Under the pieces are notes generated by a model. The model was not told the origin of the DNA. It saw nothing but the letters and a program-made list of their open reading frames with translations, and ran no database searches. A DNA stretch of 64,000 nucleotides from NCBI GenBank assembly GCA_036558645.1, contig DATBFG010000120.1, forward strand, positions 1 through 64,000, given 5' to 3'. Below are positions 33,487-41,375 of the stretch, in pieces. How positions within the stretch are numbered: the stretch's first letter is position 1; each line of letters opens with the position of its first letter. Position numbers and translations under genes: made by a program. This DNA comes from DATBFG01 sp036558645 (GTDB lineage: Bacteria > Acidobacteriota > Terriglobia > Terriglobales > Acidobacteriaceae).

Positions 33487-35931
33487 CTATTTTGTCGGCT
33501 GCTCTTGCGCTGCGAGGACTCGTAGGCGGGCGGCGGCCAGGATCGTGGCGAACCTCGGGTCTCCATGCAGGGATTGGAGATCGCCGTCGTTTTCCATGCG
33601 CTTGAAGTCGTCGGTCGAATCTGTGGACTCCGTAAATGCCCGCAAGTAGACGAAGGCCTCATCCCGTTTGCCCTCCAGAGCAAGGACGCGAGCCAATTTG
33701 TAGGCTGCGCCTGCTGTGACTTCATGCGAGGGACCGAGAGTGTGTCGCATCCCGTCCAACGCCTCTCGCAAAACCTTTTCCGCCTCAGAGTACTTTTTTT
33801 CTTCGATCAGGACGAAACCCAGATTCCCCATGGTGTATAGAGTGCGGGCATGTTTCGGACCCAGGGTCTGCTGTTCCGTCTCGAGCACCTCGCGGTCCAA
33901 TTTCTCCGCTTCGGCGAAACGCTTTTCGTCGCCCAGAAGCTCCGCCAGGTTCGCCATCGCCGTCAGCGTACCTGGATGCTGGGGCCCTAGCACCCGCCGA
34001 GCGGACCCAATCAGTTCTTTAAACACTTCTTCTGCGTCGGCGTAATGCCGCTCCTCAGTCAGAATACCTGCGAGATTGAACATATCTCTCAACACCGACG
34101 GATGATCAGAGCCAAGCACGCGGCGATCGGTTTCGAGCGCCTCTCGAGCTGCCTTCTCTGCCTCTGGGTACTTCTCCTCGTGAGTAAGGGTGTCCGCCAG
34201 AAGCGACAATGCTGTGGCAGTCAAACTGTCTTGCGGCTCAAATTTTCGCCTCAGCACGTCAAGGGCTTTGCGATCCAATTCTTCCGCTTCCGCGTAATGT
34301 CCTTCATATCCAAGAATAGTGGCCAGCAGCACGGTGGAATCCAGCGTGTCATGATGCTCGGGGCCAAGTACCTGGGCGCGACTCTCCATCGTCTCCCGGC
34401 ACAACTTCTCTGCCTCTGGGTAGTGACTCCCTGCCAGCACTGCGACGGAAAGATCACTCTCCGATTTCAGCGTATCCGGGTTCCTGGCGCCGAGAATACG
34501 GCGCCGAATTTCAAAGGAGTGCCGCAGCAGAGGCTCTGACTTTGAGGCGAGCCCTAGGCTTTCATAGACATTGCCCATGACGTTCATCATCTGCGCCTGT
34601 AACTCCGGGTCGTTAGCCAGACCTGTTTCGATCTCTTTGGCCGACTTATCCAGAATCTCGCGCGCCCGGATATCATTGCCTCGTGCTTCGCTGGGGTTTG
34701 AAACTTTGAACATGCCGGTCATGAACGCAGTGACGCGATCGGCACGATCGCGCTCCCGCGTGATGCGCCGCAACTGCACCGCCTGCATCACCGCGAAAGC
34801 AATGAGCAGCAGGGCCATGACCATCGCCGCCGCGACTCCAAATTTGTGACGCTGAACATACTTTTTTGTCCTGTATGCCTTGCTAGCGGGGCGTGCCAGT
34901 ACAGGCTCGTTCCGGAGATACCGGTTGACATCGGCACTCAGTTCCGAAGGAGTGTCATACCTGCGGGCGCGGTCTTTTTCCAAAGCTTTCAGGGCGATCC
35001 AGTCCAAGTCACCTCGCAGGAGGCTTGCCAGTTGCCTCGAATCCGTGTTCCGTCGTTGCGCGGCGGTCGTCGAAGTCGGGTCATGGCTGATTCTCGTGCT
35101 CGGACTTGGCGGATCCTCTTCGTGCAGCTGGCGCAAGACCTCATGAAACGGTTTGGTCTTCCACTGCTTGGTATCAAAAGGCAATACGCCGGTAAGAAGT
35201 TCATATAGCAAAGCACCAAGCGAATAAACGTCGGTGCGAGTATCTATATCCGGAACGCTGGGATCCGCCTGCTCCGGGCTCATATATCCGGGTGTACCCA
35301 CCATCCCTCCAACACGCGTTAGCAGCGTCTCGTCCTCGCCTTGTGGCGAGATGCCCTTCGCGATGCCGAAGTCAATAATGCGCGGCATGGGCTTGCCATC
35401 GACTTCAACCACCAAGATGTTGGAAGGCTTCAGGTCACGATGCATAATCGCTTTCTGATGCGCATGTTGCACACCTTCACAAACCCTGATGAAAAGGGCT
35501 AGCCGCTCTCGGACCGAGAGGTGCTTCTGGTCGCAGTATGTATTGAGGGGTAATCCCGGTACATACTCCATCACAAAGTAAGGCTGACCGTCGGCGGTCG
35601 ATCCCGCATCGAAAACCTTGGCGATGGCAGGATGATCCATGATCGCCAGCGTCTGCCTCTCGACGTTGAAGCGCAGCAAGGCGGAATCGTCGTAGCGCCC
35701 CGCTTTGATGATTTTTAGCGCAACTTGCCGTTTGACCGGCGCAGCTTGTTCGGCCAGCCACACCTGCCCCATCCCTCCTTCTCCGAGTTTTCTGATTAGC
35801 CGATGAGGCCCGATCGAGCCTAAATCCGGGGCAGGTACGCCAATTGATTCATCCGCCAAGTCGAGAGTGGGTTCGAAATAGGAGCTATTGTCTGAATCAT
35901 TACGGGTTAACTTGGCTGGCCGGTCGATCAC
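33487..35931 (-). CDS. Membrane Ser/Thr protein kinase with C-terminal TPR domain
   Basis: 814 aa with a GTG start. The Hanks-type kinase domain spans residues 43-310: the Gly-rich loop GEGGMG (50-55), Lys73 in VALKIIK, HRDLKPSN (164-171) and DFG (187-189). All catalytic residues are present, so it should be active. One membrane helix lies near residue 360 (GVAAAMVMALLLIAFAVMQAV). The C-terminal 420 residues are kinesin-light-chain-like TPR repeats of 42 residues (EEKRFAEAEKLDREVLETEQQTLGPKHARTLYTMGNLG). The TPR part would lie outside the cytoplasmic membrane and sense or bind partners. Targets are unknown. No cognate phosphatase is adjacent. Confidence 0.9.
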   Translation of the reverse strand: MIDRPAKLTRNDSDNSSYFEPTLDLADESIGVPAPDLGSIGPHRLIRKLGEGGMGQVWLAEQAAPVKRQVALKIIKAGRYDDSALLRFNVERQTLAIMDHPAIAKVFDAGSTADGQPYFVMEYVPGLPLNTYCDQKHLSVRERLALFIRVCEGVQHAHQKAIMHRDLKPSNILVVEVDGKPMPRIIDFGIAKGISPQGEDETLLTRVGGMVGTPGYMSPEQADPSVPDIDTRTDVYSLGALLYELLTGVLPFDTKQWKTKPFHEVLRQLHEEDPPSPSTRISHDPTSTTAAQRRNTDSRQLASLLRGDLDWIALKALEKDRARRYDTPSELSADVNRYLRNEPVLARPASKAYRTKKYVQRHKFGVAAAMVMALLLIAFAVMQAVQLRRITRERDRADRVTAFMTGMFKVSNPSEARGNDIRAREILDKSAKEIETGLANDPELQAQMMNVMGNVYESLGLASKSEPLLRHSFEIRRRILGARNPDTLKSESDLSVAVLAGSHYPEAEKLCRETMESRAQVLGPEHHDTLDSTVLLATILGYEGHYAEAEELDRKALDVLRRKFEPQDSLTATALSLLADTLTHEEKYPEAEKAAREALETDRRVLGSDHPSVLRDMFNLAGILTEERHYADAEEVFKELIGSARRVLGPQHPGTLTAMANLAELLGDEKRFAEAEKLDREVLETEQQTLGPKHARTLYTMGNLGFVLIEEKKYSEAEKVLREALDGMRHTLGPSHEVTAGAAYKLARVLALEGKRDEAFVYLRAFTESTDSTDDFKRMENDGDLQSLHGDPRFATILAAARLRVLAAQEQPTK

Positions 35932-36247
35932 GCTTCCCTCGCTCGAAGAAGGTGGTAATCGGAGGCCAAGTCTAGCACCCCACGCGCAGTAGTACCACTC
36001 ACTTCGCGCAACGTGGATAGCCGAAATTGCGTGACCTTGACAATGAACGCCATGTCCGCAAAATCGTAGTGACCCGTCTCTCCGACGACCTTTGAAGGTT
36101 TTTTCCCCAAAATGACGTTACCAGGCGTTCTCGCAAGTACGCGCTTTCTGTTCGCCTTTTTCTCGTGTCAATGAGCGCTATCGAGATGTTAAGCCAACGT
36201 TAGTGGCGGAACATGATCCGATCTGAAAACACCCCGTCGTGGTCACC
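35932..36247. other. 316-base gap upstream of the kinase gene
   Basis: A TTG-started 60-codon minus-strand frame (36110-35928) overlaps the kinase GTG in a GTGA junction, but it lacks any family signature and ribosome site. The stretch also holds the second copy of the degenerate repeat at 36167-36213. It probably contains the kinase promoter. Confidence 0.4.
36167..36213 (+). repeat. Degenerate dispersed repeat, copy 2
   Basis: Matches 32296-32351 in GTCAATGAG, GAGATGTTA, GCCA, ACGTT and GGCGGAACA, in order. It is shorter than copy 1. The repeat lies outside any supported gene. Confidence 0.3.
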
Positions 36248-36655
36248 TTACGGTGTTGGATAGTCCCAAACATCAGGCGGCAGCTTATCCTTGAGCGCTG
36301 CATACATGGCGTCTCGGAATAGTTTCAGAGCCGGATAGGGCCGGAGGGCAATGGTGCGTTCCGCAATGAGCCCTTGATCGTTGTCCACGATGACCTCCAA
36401 GCTCTCGAACTTGTGACCATCCATGGTACCCACCCAGCGCAAGAAGGTGGTGTGCTCATCGAGCTTAAACTCGGCTGTATAAGTACCGGAACCACGCGTA
36501 TGGCTCGATTGAGTGAATATCGGCGCGATGAGTTCCCGCCCCTGGATGGGCCGTGCCAGGATTGGGCTGTTGAATACGATGTTCTCGGCAAGCAGCTCGC
36601 TAATCTGGGCGAGTGTCGGCTTACCGGATTCCCGTAGTCTGCGTAAAGGATGCAT
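36248..36655 (-). CDS. NTF2-fold protein
   Basis: 135 aa. GAGGAG directly precedes the start (36661-36666). A single cup domain reads LAQISELLAENIVFNSPILARPIQGRELIAPIFTQ...GTYTAEFKLDEHTTFLRWVGTMDGHKFESLEVIVDNDQGLIAERTIALRPYPALK. This matches the nuclear transport factor 2/SnoaL fold. It is the last gene of an operon with an SRPBCC protein and an SDR enzyme. NTF2-like and SRPBCC proteins often bind the hydrophobic substrate that an SDR modifies, so the three may act on one small lipophilic molecule. No catalytic Asp/His pair can be assigned with confidence. Confidence 0.75.
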   Translation of the reverse strand: MHPLRRLRESGKPTLAQISELLAENIVFNSPILARPIQGRELIAPIFTQSSHTRGSGTYTAEFKLDEHTTFLRWVGTMDGHKFESLEVIVDNDQGLIAERTIALRPYPALKLFRDAMYAALKDKLPPDVWDYPTP

Positions 36656-36666
36656 TGTGACTCCTC

Positions 36667-36783
36667 CTATGCTGTGCTATCTGCTTGCTGAAAATCGAGC
36701 ACAGCCTCGCCCTTGAGCACAGCTTTCATCGCGGACAGCGTTTTAGACTCTTCATCGAGGATGATGCGGATTGCGCGTGAACC
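36667..36783 (-). other. Short open frame between two operon genes, possible gene remnant
   Basis: The frame reads ...SRAIRIILDEESKTLSAM, then KAVLKGEAVLDFQQADSTA, and stops at TAG 36669-36667, just before the ribosome site of the NTF2-like gene. It looks like coding sequence (charged helix, then strand) but has no good start. An ATG would leave only 20 residues. It may be a fragment of a former gene, or a small coupling peptide. Confidence 0.3.
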
Positions 36784-36785
36784 GA

Positions 36786-37253
36786 CTATGCTGCACCCGC
36801 CTCTTTTTCAACAGCGTTGCGGGCTTCGATAGCTTTGACTGAGTTTTCAAACGCTTTTTCCAAAACCCCCTTGCCGATCGTCCCGACCACCAAGCCGAGC
36901 AGCTTTCCCTTCAGATTCTTTCCGTCACGCACGACGACCAGGTCGATGTCGGTCGAACCGTCGGGACGACGCGAAAAGGTGTACGTATGGCCGGATGCGC
37001 CTCCCCAAAGGTTGGAGTCCGTCGTCGTCAGGACAACGTGGTTCGGATCAGACCAGTCGTAGTGCAGGCGTTCCCAGATACCTCTAGAGCCTTCCGTGAC
37101 ATCGGCCTGCGAGGGACCACGGCTATGCACCTTCAAGTATTCGTCGGTGCTGTTGCCAAAAAGCTTTGCGCGGCCAGGTCCGAAGTCAGTGAGCCCGGTG
37201 ATGTACTGTCCAGGCGTCAAGGTGGTTGTCCTGTGTAGGTGGATGGTAGACAT
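36786..37253 (-). CDS. SRPBCC-family protein
   Basis: 155 aa. GGAGG lies about seven bases upstream of ATG 37253. The helix-grip fold is indicated by MSTIHLHRTTTLTPGQYITGLTDFGPGR, IWERLHYDWSDPNHVVLTTTDSN, HTYTFSRRPDGSTDIDLVVVRDG and a long C-terminal helix VLEKAFENSVKAIEARNA that closes the hydrophobic pocket. START/Bet v1-like proteins of this kind bind or cyclise hydrophobic ligands. It lies between the SDR and NTF2-like genes on the same strand (gap of 85 bases to the SDR). Cytoplasmic. Confidence 0.8.
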   Translation of the reverse strand: MSTIHLHRTTTLTPGQYITGLTDFGPGRAKLFGNSTDEYLKVHSRGPSQADVTEGSRGIWERLHYDWSDPNHVVLTTTDSNLWGGASGHTYTFSRRPDGSTDIDLVVVRDGKNLKGKLLGLVVGTIGKGVLEKAFENSVKAIEARNAVEKEAGAA

Positions 37254-37338
37254 TCATGCCTCCTTCGCTGAGCGGATTCCCGAGATTCTGCGTCTAGCTC
37301 TGATTTTCCGGCCACTACGATTCATACTGTCCCCCGGG

Positions 37339-38100
37339 CTAGGCGGCGACGACCTGCTGTCCGCCGTCGATATCGTAAGTTGCGCCCGTCAGAGCGGTGT
37401 TGGCCATGATGTGTACAGCCAGTGCAGCAACGTCGGCCGGTTCCACGACGCGCCGGATGGGTAGCGTGGCGCGAAGCTGCTGGCGGCGGTTTTCCAGTTG
37501 ATCGCCGAGAAGCTCCGCCGATAACGGAGTATCCACGAAACCGGCGGCGATGAGGTTGACGCGGATGGGCGCAAGCTCGAGCGCAAGGTTCTTCGTCATG
37601 GCCGGCATTGCAGCTGTAAGAGCCGAGATGAGAGCGAATCCCTTGGCCGTGCTACGGCCGCCCGTGCCACCCATGAAGAGCAGGGTTCCGCCAGGGCGAA
37701 CCTTGCCTCTGGCGTTCCGGGCAATCTGCAGCGGCAGCAACAGATGCGATTCGATATCGCGGCGTGCCCTATCGAAATCGAAATCCGACAGCGGGGCATA
37801 GTAGGGGCCAGGGCCGGTTAACAATACGTGGTCCACCGGTTCCGGTAAGTCGTTGAAGAATTTTTCGAGAAGTTCAAACTTAGTGGCATCAAAGGCTGCA
37901 GTGCTCAGCGCATCGACCTCCGTCGCAGCGCGGTGCAGGCGGTCAGGATCCCGACCAGTCAAGATCACCTTTGCTCCCTCGGCGCGTGCTCTTCGGGCGG
38001 TTTCGAATCCGATTCCCAAGCTGCCCCCGATCAGGACGACGATCTGCCCGAAAAGTTCTGGTTGTCGCTCAATTCGAGAAATGGTAGTTGCCCTGCTCAT
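37339..38100 (-). CDS. SDR-family protein lacking the catalytic Tyr-Lys pair
   Basis: 253 aa. AGGGAGG lies five bases before the ATG. The Rossmann fold is clear: VVLIGGSLGIGFETARRARAEGAKVILTGRD (nucleotide loop, variant of TGxxxGIG), then DHVLLTGPG in place of NNAG. RVNLIAAGFVDTPLS is the usual end of the active-site region, and TGATYDIDGGQQVV the C-terminus. Where classical SDRs have YxASK, this protein has ISALT (in FALISALTAAMPAM), so both the catalytic Tyr and Lys are missing. It may be a non-catalytic or altered-chemistry SDR, binding NADP and ligand. First gene of the three-gene operon. Confidence 0.85.
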   Translation of the reverse strand: MSRATTISRIERQPELFGQIVVLIGGSLGIGFETARRARAEGAKVILTGRDPDRLHRAATEVDALSTAAFDATKFELLEKFFNDLPEPVDHVLLTGPGPYYAPLSDFDFDRARRDIESHLLLPLQIARNARGKVRPGGTLLFMGGTGGRSTAKGFALISALTAAMPAMTKNLALELAPIRVNLIAAGFVDTPLSAELLGDQLENRRQQLRATLPIRRVVEPADVAALAVHIMANTALTGATYDIDGGQQVVAA

Positions 38101-38419
38101 GTTTCCTCCCTGTCGTTCAAACTTCTATCCTGGAGTCGAGGATCGTTTCGCACCTGATGCGGCAGCCGCGAACCTGGGTCACTCGAAGGCGAAGATTATG
38201 CCTTTGACCCTCGGGAATGCCAACTGGTGAGGCAGCAGTTGTTGTTCAGTAGGTGACAGCAGTTACAAACCCACTCATTCAAAGGAATCCCATCCAGCCC
38301 AGCCCACCCTCCGTGCCCCTACGCCCTTAAGTCGGTGTTTCGTTTGAGAGCGTAGTTTATCCTTGTCATCTTGTGGCATGGGATAATCTCACCCGCAACT
38401 TCTGTCCTTTAGGAACCTC
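38101..38419. other. 319-base divergent intergenic region
   Basis: No gene is supported. It lies between the divergent SDR operon and the L,D-transpeptidase gene and must hold both promoters. The one for the transpeptidase is proposed at 38378-38390. Confidence 0.5.
38378..38390 (+). promoter_or_regulatory. Extended -10 promoter of the L,D-transpeptidase gene
   Basis: TGGGATAATCTC gives TG-n-GATAAT, an extended -10 element, 33 bases before the ATG. It is followed by ACCCGCA. The same block (GATAATCTC then CCCGCA) precedes the LuxR gene at 38991-39003, so the two genes are probably co-regulated. Confidence 0.45.
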
Positions 38420-38938
38420 ATGAAGCATCGCATCATTATTGGTGTCCTACTGGTAATCGTACTCGCGCTGATTATTCTCCACTTCGTTGGCGGGCGGTCG
38501 TTATTACAACAATCGGCCACGAAAATCCTTGTGGTAAAGAGCGATCACGAACTCCTACTCCTCGACGATAAAAACCACATCATTCGCACTTACAAGATCG
38601 CTATTGGTAGAGGAGGTCTGGAGGCTAAGCAACGTCAGGGCGACCACAGAACCCCTGAAGGACTTTACATCATAGATCGACACAAAAAGGATAGTCGCTT
38701 CCATCGGGCACTTCATGTCTCATACCCAAACGAGGCCGATCAGGAACGGAGCCGGAAGCTGGGCGTCGACCCTGGCGGAGACATTATGATCCACGGTATT
38801 CAGAATGGTTTGGGATGGATCGGCCCCTTACATCGAATCGCGGACTGGACAGACGGTTGTGTAGCAGTCACTGATTCCGAAATAGAAGAAATCTGGTCAG
38901 CAGCCCCCGACGGTACACCGGTCGAGATACGTCGCTGA
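38420..38938 (+). CDS. L,D-transpeptidase (YkuD family), membrane-anchored
   Basis: 172 aa. A membrane anchor or signal (residues 5-24, IIIGVLLVIVLALIILHFVG) leads to the YkuD catalytic domain: ATKILVVKSDHELLLLDDKN, AIGRGGLEAKQRQGDHRTPEGLYIID, His125 in IMIHGIQ and the nucleophile Cys147 in WTDGCVAVTDSEIEEIW. The TDGC form instead of SHGC is usual in this subfamily. It is predicted to form 3-3 cross-links in peptidoglycan or attach proteins to it, acting in the periplasm. It shares a promoter block with the LuxR gene downstream. Confidence 0.88.
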   Translation: MKHRIIIGVLLVIVLALIILHFVGGRSLLQQSATKILVVKSDHELLLLDDKNHIIRTYKIAIGRGGLEAKQRQGDHRTPEGLYIIDRHKKDSRFHRALHVSYPNEADQERSRKLGVDPGGDIMIHGIQNGLGWIGPLHRIADWTDGCVAVTDSEIEEIWSAAPDGTPVEIRR

Positions 38939-38990
38939 GAAGCATAACGCTCCTCCGCTCCCCCACGCTGTGTGTACCCTGTGCCCTTCA

Positions 38991-39003
38991 GTGAGATAAT
39001 CTC
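38991..39003 (+). promoter_or_regulatory. Extended -10 promoter and GAGAT-A-ATCTC palindrome before the LuxR gene
   Basis: TGAGATAATCTC contains TG-n-GATAAT and also the near-perfect palindrome GAGAT-A-ATCTC. It lies 23 bases before the LuxR ATG and parallels the block at 38378-38390. A regulator binding the palindrome would cover the -10 element. Confidence 0.45.
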
Positions 39004-39025
39004 CCCCGCACGTCTTCCTGAACCC

Positions 39026-39472
39026 ATGAAGCGCCACGTCCTGATCTATGGAATCATCGGCGGGATTCTCATTACCGTGCTGCAATGGACGCAATATCGG
39101 TTCCTGATCATCGAGCACTCCGTCGAAATCTATAGCGCTTTGATCGCAGCCCTTTTTGCCATCTTGGGCATTTGGTTGGGTCTCAAGCTGACTAAAACCC
39201 AGGAAAAGATCGTTGTGAAGGAAGTCCCAGTACCCGCCGTGGATCCATTCGTACCCAACGAGCAAAAGCGAGAAGATCTTGGAATCACTAGGCGGGAACT
39301 TGACGTCCTGGAACTGATCGCTCAGGGCATGAGCAACCGCGAGATCGCGGAAAAGCTTTACGTGAGCGAGAACACGGTCAAGACTCATTCCAGCCGAGTG
39401 TTCGATAAGCTAGGCGCCCAACGCCGCACTCAAGCAGTTCAACTGGGCAAAGAGCTGGGTCTGCTCCCCTGA
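39026..39472 (+). CDS. Membrane-bound LuxR-type transcription regulator
   Basis: 148 aa from ATG 39026. Two membrane helices (LIYGIIGGILITVLQWT and IYSALIAALFAILGIWLGLKL) are followed by a linker and a LuxR HTH domain: LGITRRELDVLELIAQGMSNREIAEKLYVSENTVKTHSSRVFDKLGAQRRTQAV. There is no receiver domain, so it must sense through the membrane part or a partner. In acidobacteria this layout often stands before VOC and DUF4199 genes, as here. It may control these and, by the shared promoter block, the L,D-transpeptidase. Confidence 0.85.
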   Translation: MKRHVLIYGIIGGILITVLQWTQYRFLIIEHSVEIYSALIAALFAILGIWLGLKLTKTQEKIVVKEVPVPAVDPFVPNEQKREDLGITRRELDVLELIAQGMSNREIAEKLYVSENTVKTHSSRVFDKLGAQRRTQAVQLGKELGLLP

Positions 39473-39633
39473 ATGGGTCGCCCGAACGTATGATTTTGCC
39501 CTTTCGCAGCCAAAATCACCCGAAAGGATGACGACAGAATCTGCTTCCAGGCAGTAACTTGCAGCCTGTCTGGATTTATTATTCCCGGTCGGGCCGTAGC
39601 ACAACCGGGCTATTCGACAGACAAGGAGCAAGC

Positions 39634-40005
39634 ATGGAACTGGGCAATTTTTCCATCAGCCTGGCGGTCAAAGATATTCAGGCCTCACAGGCGTTCTATG
39701 AGAAGTTGGGGTTCAAGGTCTTCATGGGCAATGCCGCCCAGGGCTGGCTGATTATGAAGAACGGTCCCCACGCAATTGGTCTCTTCCAAGGCATGTTCGA
39801 GAAGAACGTGCTCACTTTCAACCCAGGTTGGGACAGCGATGCCCGCAAACTCGAGAGTTTTACCGACGTTCGTGATATCCAGCGCGCATTGAAGGCCCAT
39901 GGTGTACAACTGACCACCGAAGCGAATGAGACGTCAACGGGGCCGGCCAGCTTTTTGATCGTCGACCCTGACGGGAACCCGATTCTGGTCGATCAGCACG
40001 TCTGA
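39634..40005 (+). CDS. VOC (glyoxalase-fold) protein
   Basis: 123 aa. AAGGAG lies just before ATG 39634. The paired beta-alpha-beta-beta-beta modules read LGNFSISLAVKDIQASQAFYEKLGFKVF and DVRDIQRALKAHGVQL, ending ASFLIVDPDGNPILVDQHV. The final metal-ligand position, usually Glu in DPDGN.IEL, is replaced (NPILVDQ), so a metal-dependent lyase function is doubtful. It could be a binding or resistance-type VOC protein. It forms a pair with the DUF4199 gene 17 bases downstream. Confidence 0.8.
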   Translation: MELGNFSISLAVKDIQASQAFYEKLGFKVFMGNAAQGWLIMKNGPHAIGLFQGMFEKNVLTFNPGWDSDARKLESFTDVRDIQRALKAHGVQLTTEANETSTGPASFLIVDPDGNPILVDQHV

Positions 40006-40022
40006 TTTTGGGGGAGGAACAG

Positions 40023-40571
40023 ATGAAGAAGACAATTCTCGTATTCGGACTGATCTCCGGCGCAATTTCATCGTTCATGATGAGCGGCAGCATTCTTTTT
40101 GCCGACCGGATTGGACTGGATCACAGCTATTGGCTTGGGTACACGATCATTGTGCTCTCTTTCTTGCTCGTGTACTTCGGAATCCGCTCGTACCGCGACA
40201 ACGTGGGCGACGGCCAGATCACCTTCGCCAAGGCCTTTACCGTCGGCATTTGCATCACGCTGATCTCTTGTGTGTGCTATGTAGTGACGTGGGAGGTGTT
40301 GTACTTCTTCTTCGTGCCCGATTTCATCGACAAGTACAGCGCCCACATTGTGCAGAAGTTGCAGGCGGTCGGAACGAGCGCGGCAGAAATCCAGTCAAAA
40401 CTTGAACAGTTAAAGCAATACAAACGAATTTACGACAACCCCGTTACCAACGCAGGAATCACCTTTCTGGAGCCGTTTCCAGTTGGCCTCGTCATCACGC
40501 TGATTTCTGCGGCAATCCTGCGAAAAAAGCCACAATCGCAGTCCTCGCAGGCGTCCGTGGCAGCAACGTAA
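40023..40571 (+). CDS. DUF4199-family membrane protein
   Basis: 182 aa. GGGGGAGG lies shortly before ATG 40023. Four membrane helices: TILVFGLISGAISSFMMSGSILF, WLGYTIIVLSFLLVYFGIRSY, KAFTVGICITLISCVCYVVTWEVLYFFF and, near the end, EPFPVGLVITLISAAILRK. RDNVGDGQITFAKAFTVG between helices 2 and 3 is the family's typical phrase. A charged extramembrane loop of about 50 residues lies between helices 3 and 4. Function unknown. The gene order LuxR-VOC-DUF4199 suggests a small membrane-linked regulatory unit. Confidence 0.85.
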   Translation: MKKTILVFGLISGAISSFMMSGSILFADRIGLDHSYWLGYTIIVLSFLLVYFGIRSYRDNVGDGQITFAKAFTVGICITLISCVCYVVTWEVLYFFFVPDFIDKYSAHIVQKLQAVGTSAAEIQSKLEQLKQYKRIYDNPVTNAGITFLEPFPVGLVITLISAAILRKKPQSQSSQASVAAT

Positions 40572-40603
40572 GCCAGTGGCCGAGGGCTGGTTTGTGTCTA
40601 AAG

Positions 40604-40723
40604 ATGCTCTACGCAATTCCGCAAATCGCCGATGGCTCAACGCTGGGAATTGAACGCTTTAAGAACTTTATCCTCGTGGGTATCGCAGAGAAACTTGCAA
40701 AAGTCTCGGGAGGAGTGAAATGA
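40604..40723 (+). CDS. Short leader frame coupled to the VOC gene
   Basis: 39 codons from ATG 40604. The TGA at 40721-40723 overlaps the next ATG (40720) in an ATGA junction, and the strong ribosome site GGGAGGAG lies inside the frame's end. The peptide is MLYAIPQIADGSTLG, then IERFKNFILVGIAEKLAKVSGGVK. It resembles coding sequence but no family is known. It may be a real small protein, a translational-coupling leader or chance. Confidence 0.35.
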   Translation: MLYAIPQIADGSTLGIERFKNFILVGIAEKLAKVSGGVK

Positions 40724-41250
40724 ACTTTCGGAGGCGCCAAGTACTTGAAATTCTGTCATGTGCTTTCGGGGCAAGCTTCATTCTGCCGCAGAATGCATTC
40801 GCGATGGCAGCACAGAGCCCCGCGCAGCCGGCGAGTACTGCTCCGTCTGCAAAAGCAGCTGCTAAACATGAATCGGGAGGAATAGAAATGGAAAAAGTAG
40901 CCGGAATCGGAGGATTTTTTTTTCGAGCTCATGATCCAAAGGCGTTGGCGAACTGGTACGAGCAACACCTCGGGATCGCGCTCACACCAACGAGTGAGGG
41001 CGGAACCGTTTGGCAGCAAGAGGCCGGACCGACTTCCTTCACACCCTTTCCCGAAACCACTAAATATTTCGGAGATCCTAACAAGGCCTTTATGGTGAAC
41101 TTTCGAGTTCACGACCTCGACAAAATGGTAGCCCAGCTACGAAAAGCAGGAATTGAGGTCAAAGACCCGGAATCTTATCCGAATGTTGGGCGCTTCACTC
41201 GTATCCATGACCCTGAGGGAAATCCCATCGAATTATGGCAGCCCGCATAA
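40720..41250 (+). CDS. VOC protein with possible Tat leader and an internal start
   Basis: 176 aa from ATG 40720 with GGGAGGAG upstream. Residues 1-29 (MNFRRRQVLEILSCAFGASFILPQNAFA) look like a twin-arginine signal. A low-complexity Ala/Pro linker follows. The VOC domain begins at about residue 57 (MEKVAGIGGFFFRAHDPKALANWYEQHLGIAL) and ends RIHDPEGNPIELWQP with the family Glu ligand intact. ATG 40888, the first codon of that domain, has its own GGGAGG seven bases upstream. The gene can therefore make an exported and a cytoplasmic form, or it has gained a leader by fusion. Confidence 0.75.
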   Translation: MNFRRRQVLEILSCAFGASFILPQNAFAMAAQSPAQPASTAPSAKAAAKHESGGIEMEKVAGIGGFFFRAHDPKALANWYEQHLGIALTPTSEGGTVWQQEAGPTSFTPFPETTKYFGDPNKAFMVNFRVHDLDKMVAQLRKAGIEVKDPESYPNVGRFTRIHDPEGNPIELWQPA

Positions 41251-41375
41251 TTCGAGCGTCCCGCATCAAGGGCTTCCAATACAGAACCTTGGCCACACCG
41301 TTAAGACAGGACTGGGATTGGGTGGGAATCCGCGCCGTTTGGCCGATAACCAGTCAGGGGCCAGTTGATTACAGG

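Noticed and set aside
35928..36110. 60-codon frame overlapping the kinase start, possibly a sigma factor remnant
   Set aside because: TTG start without a ribosome site, and no helix-turn-helix or sigma motif in the peptide.
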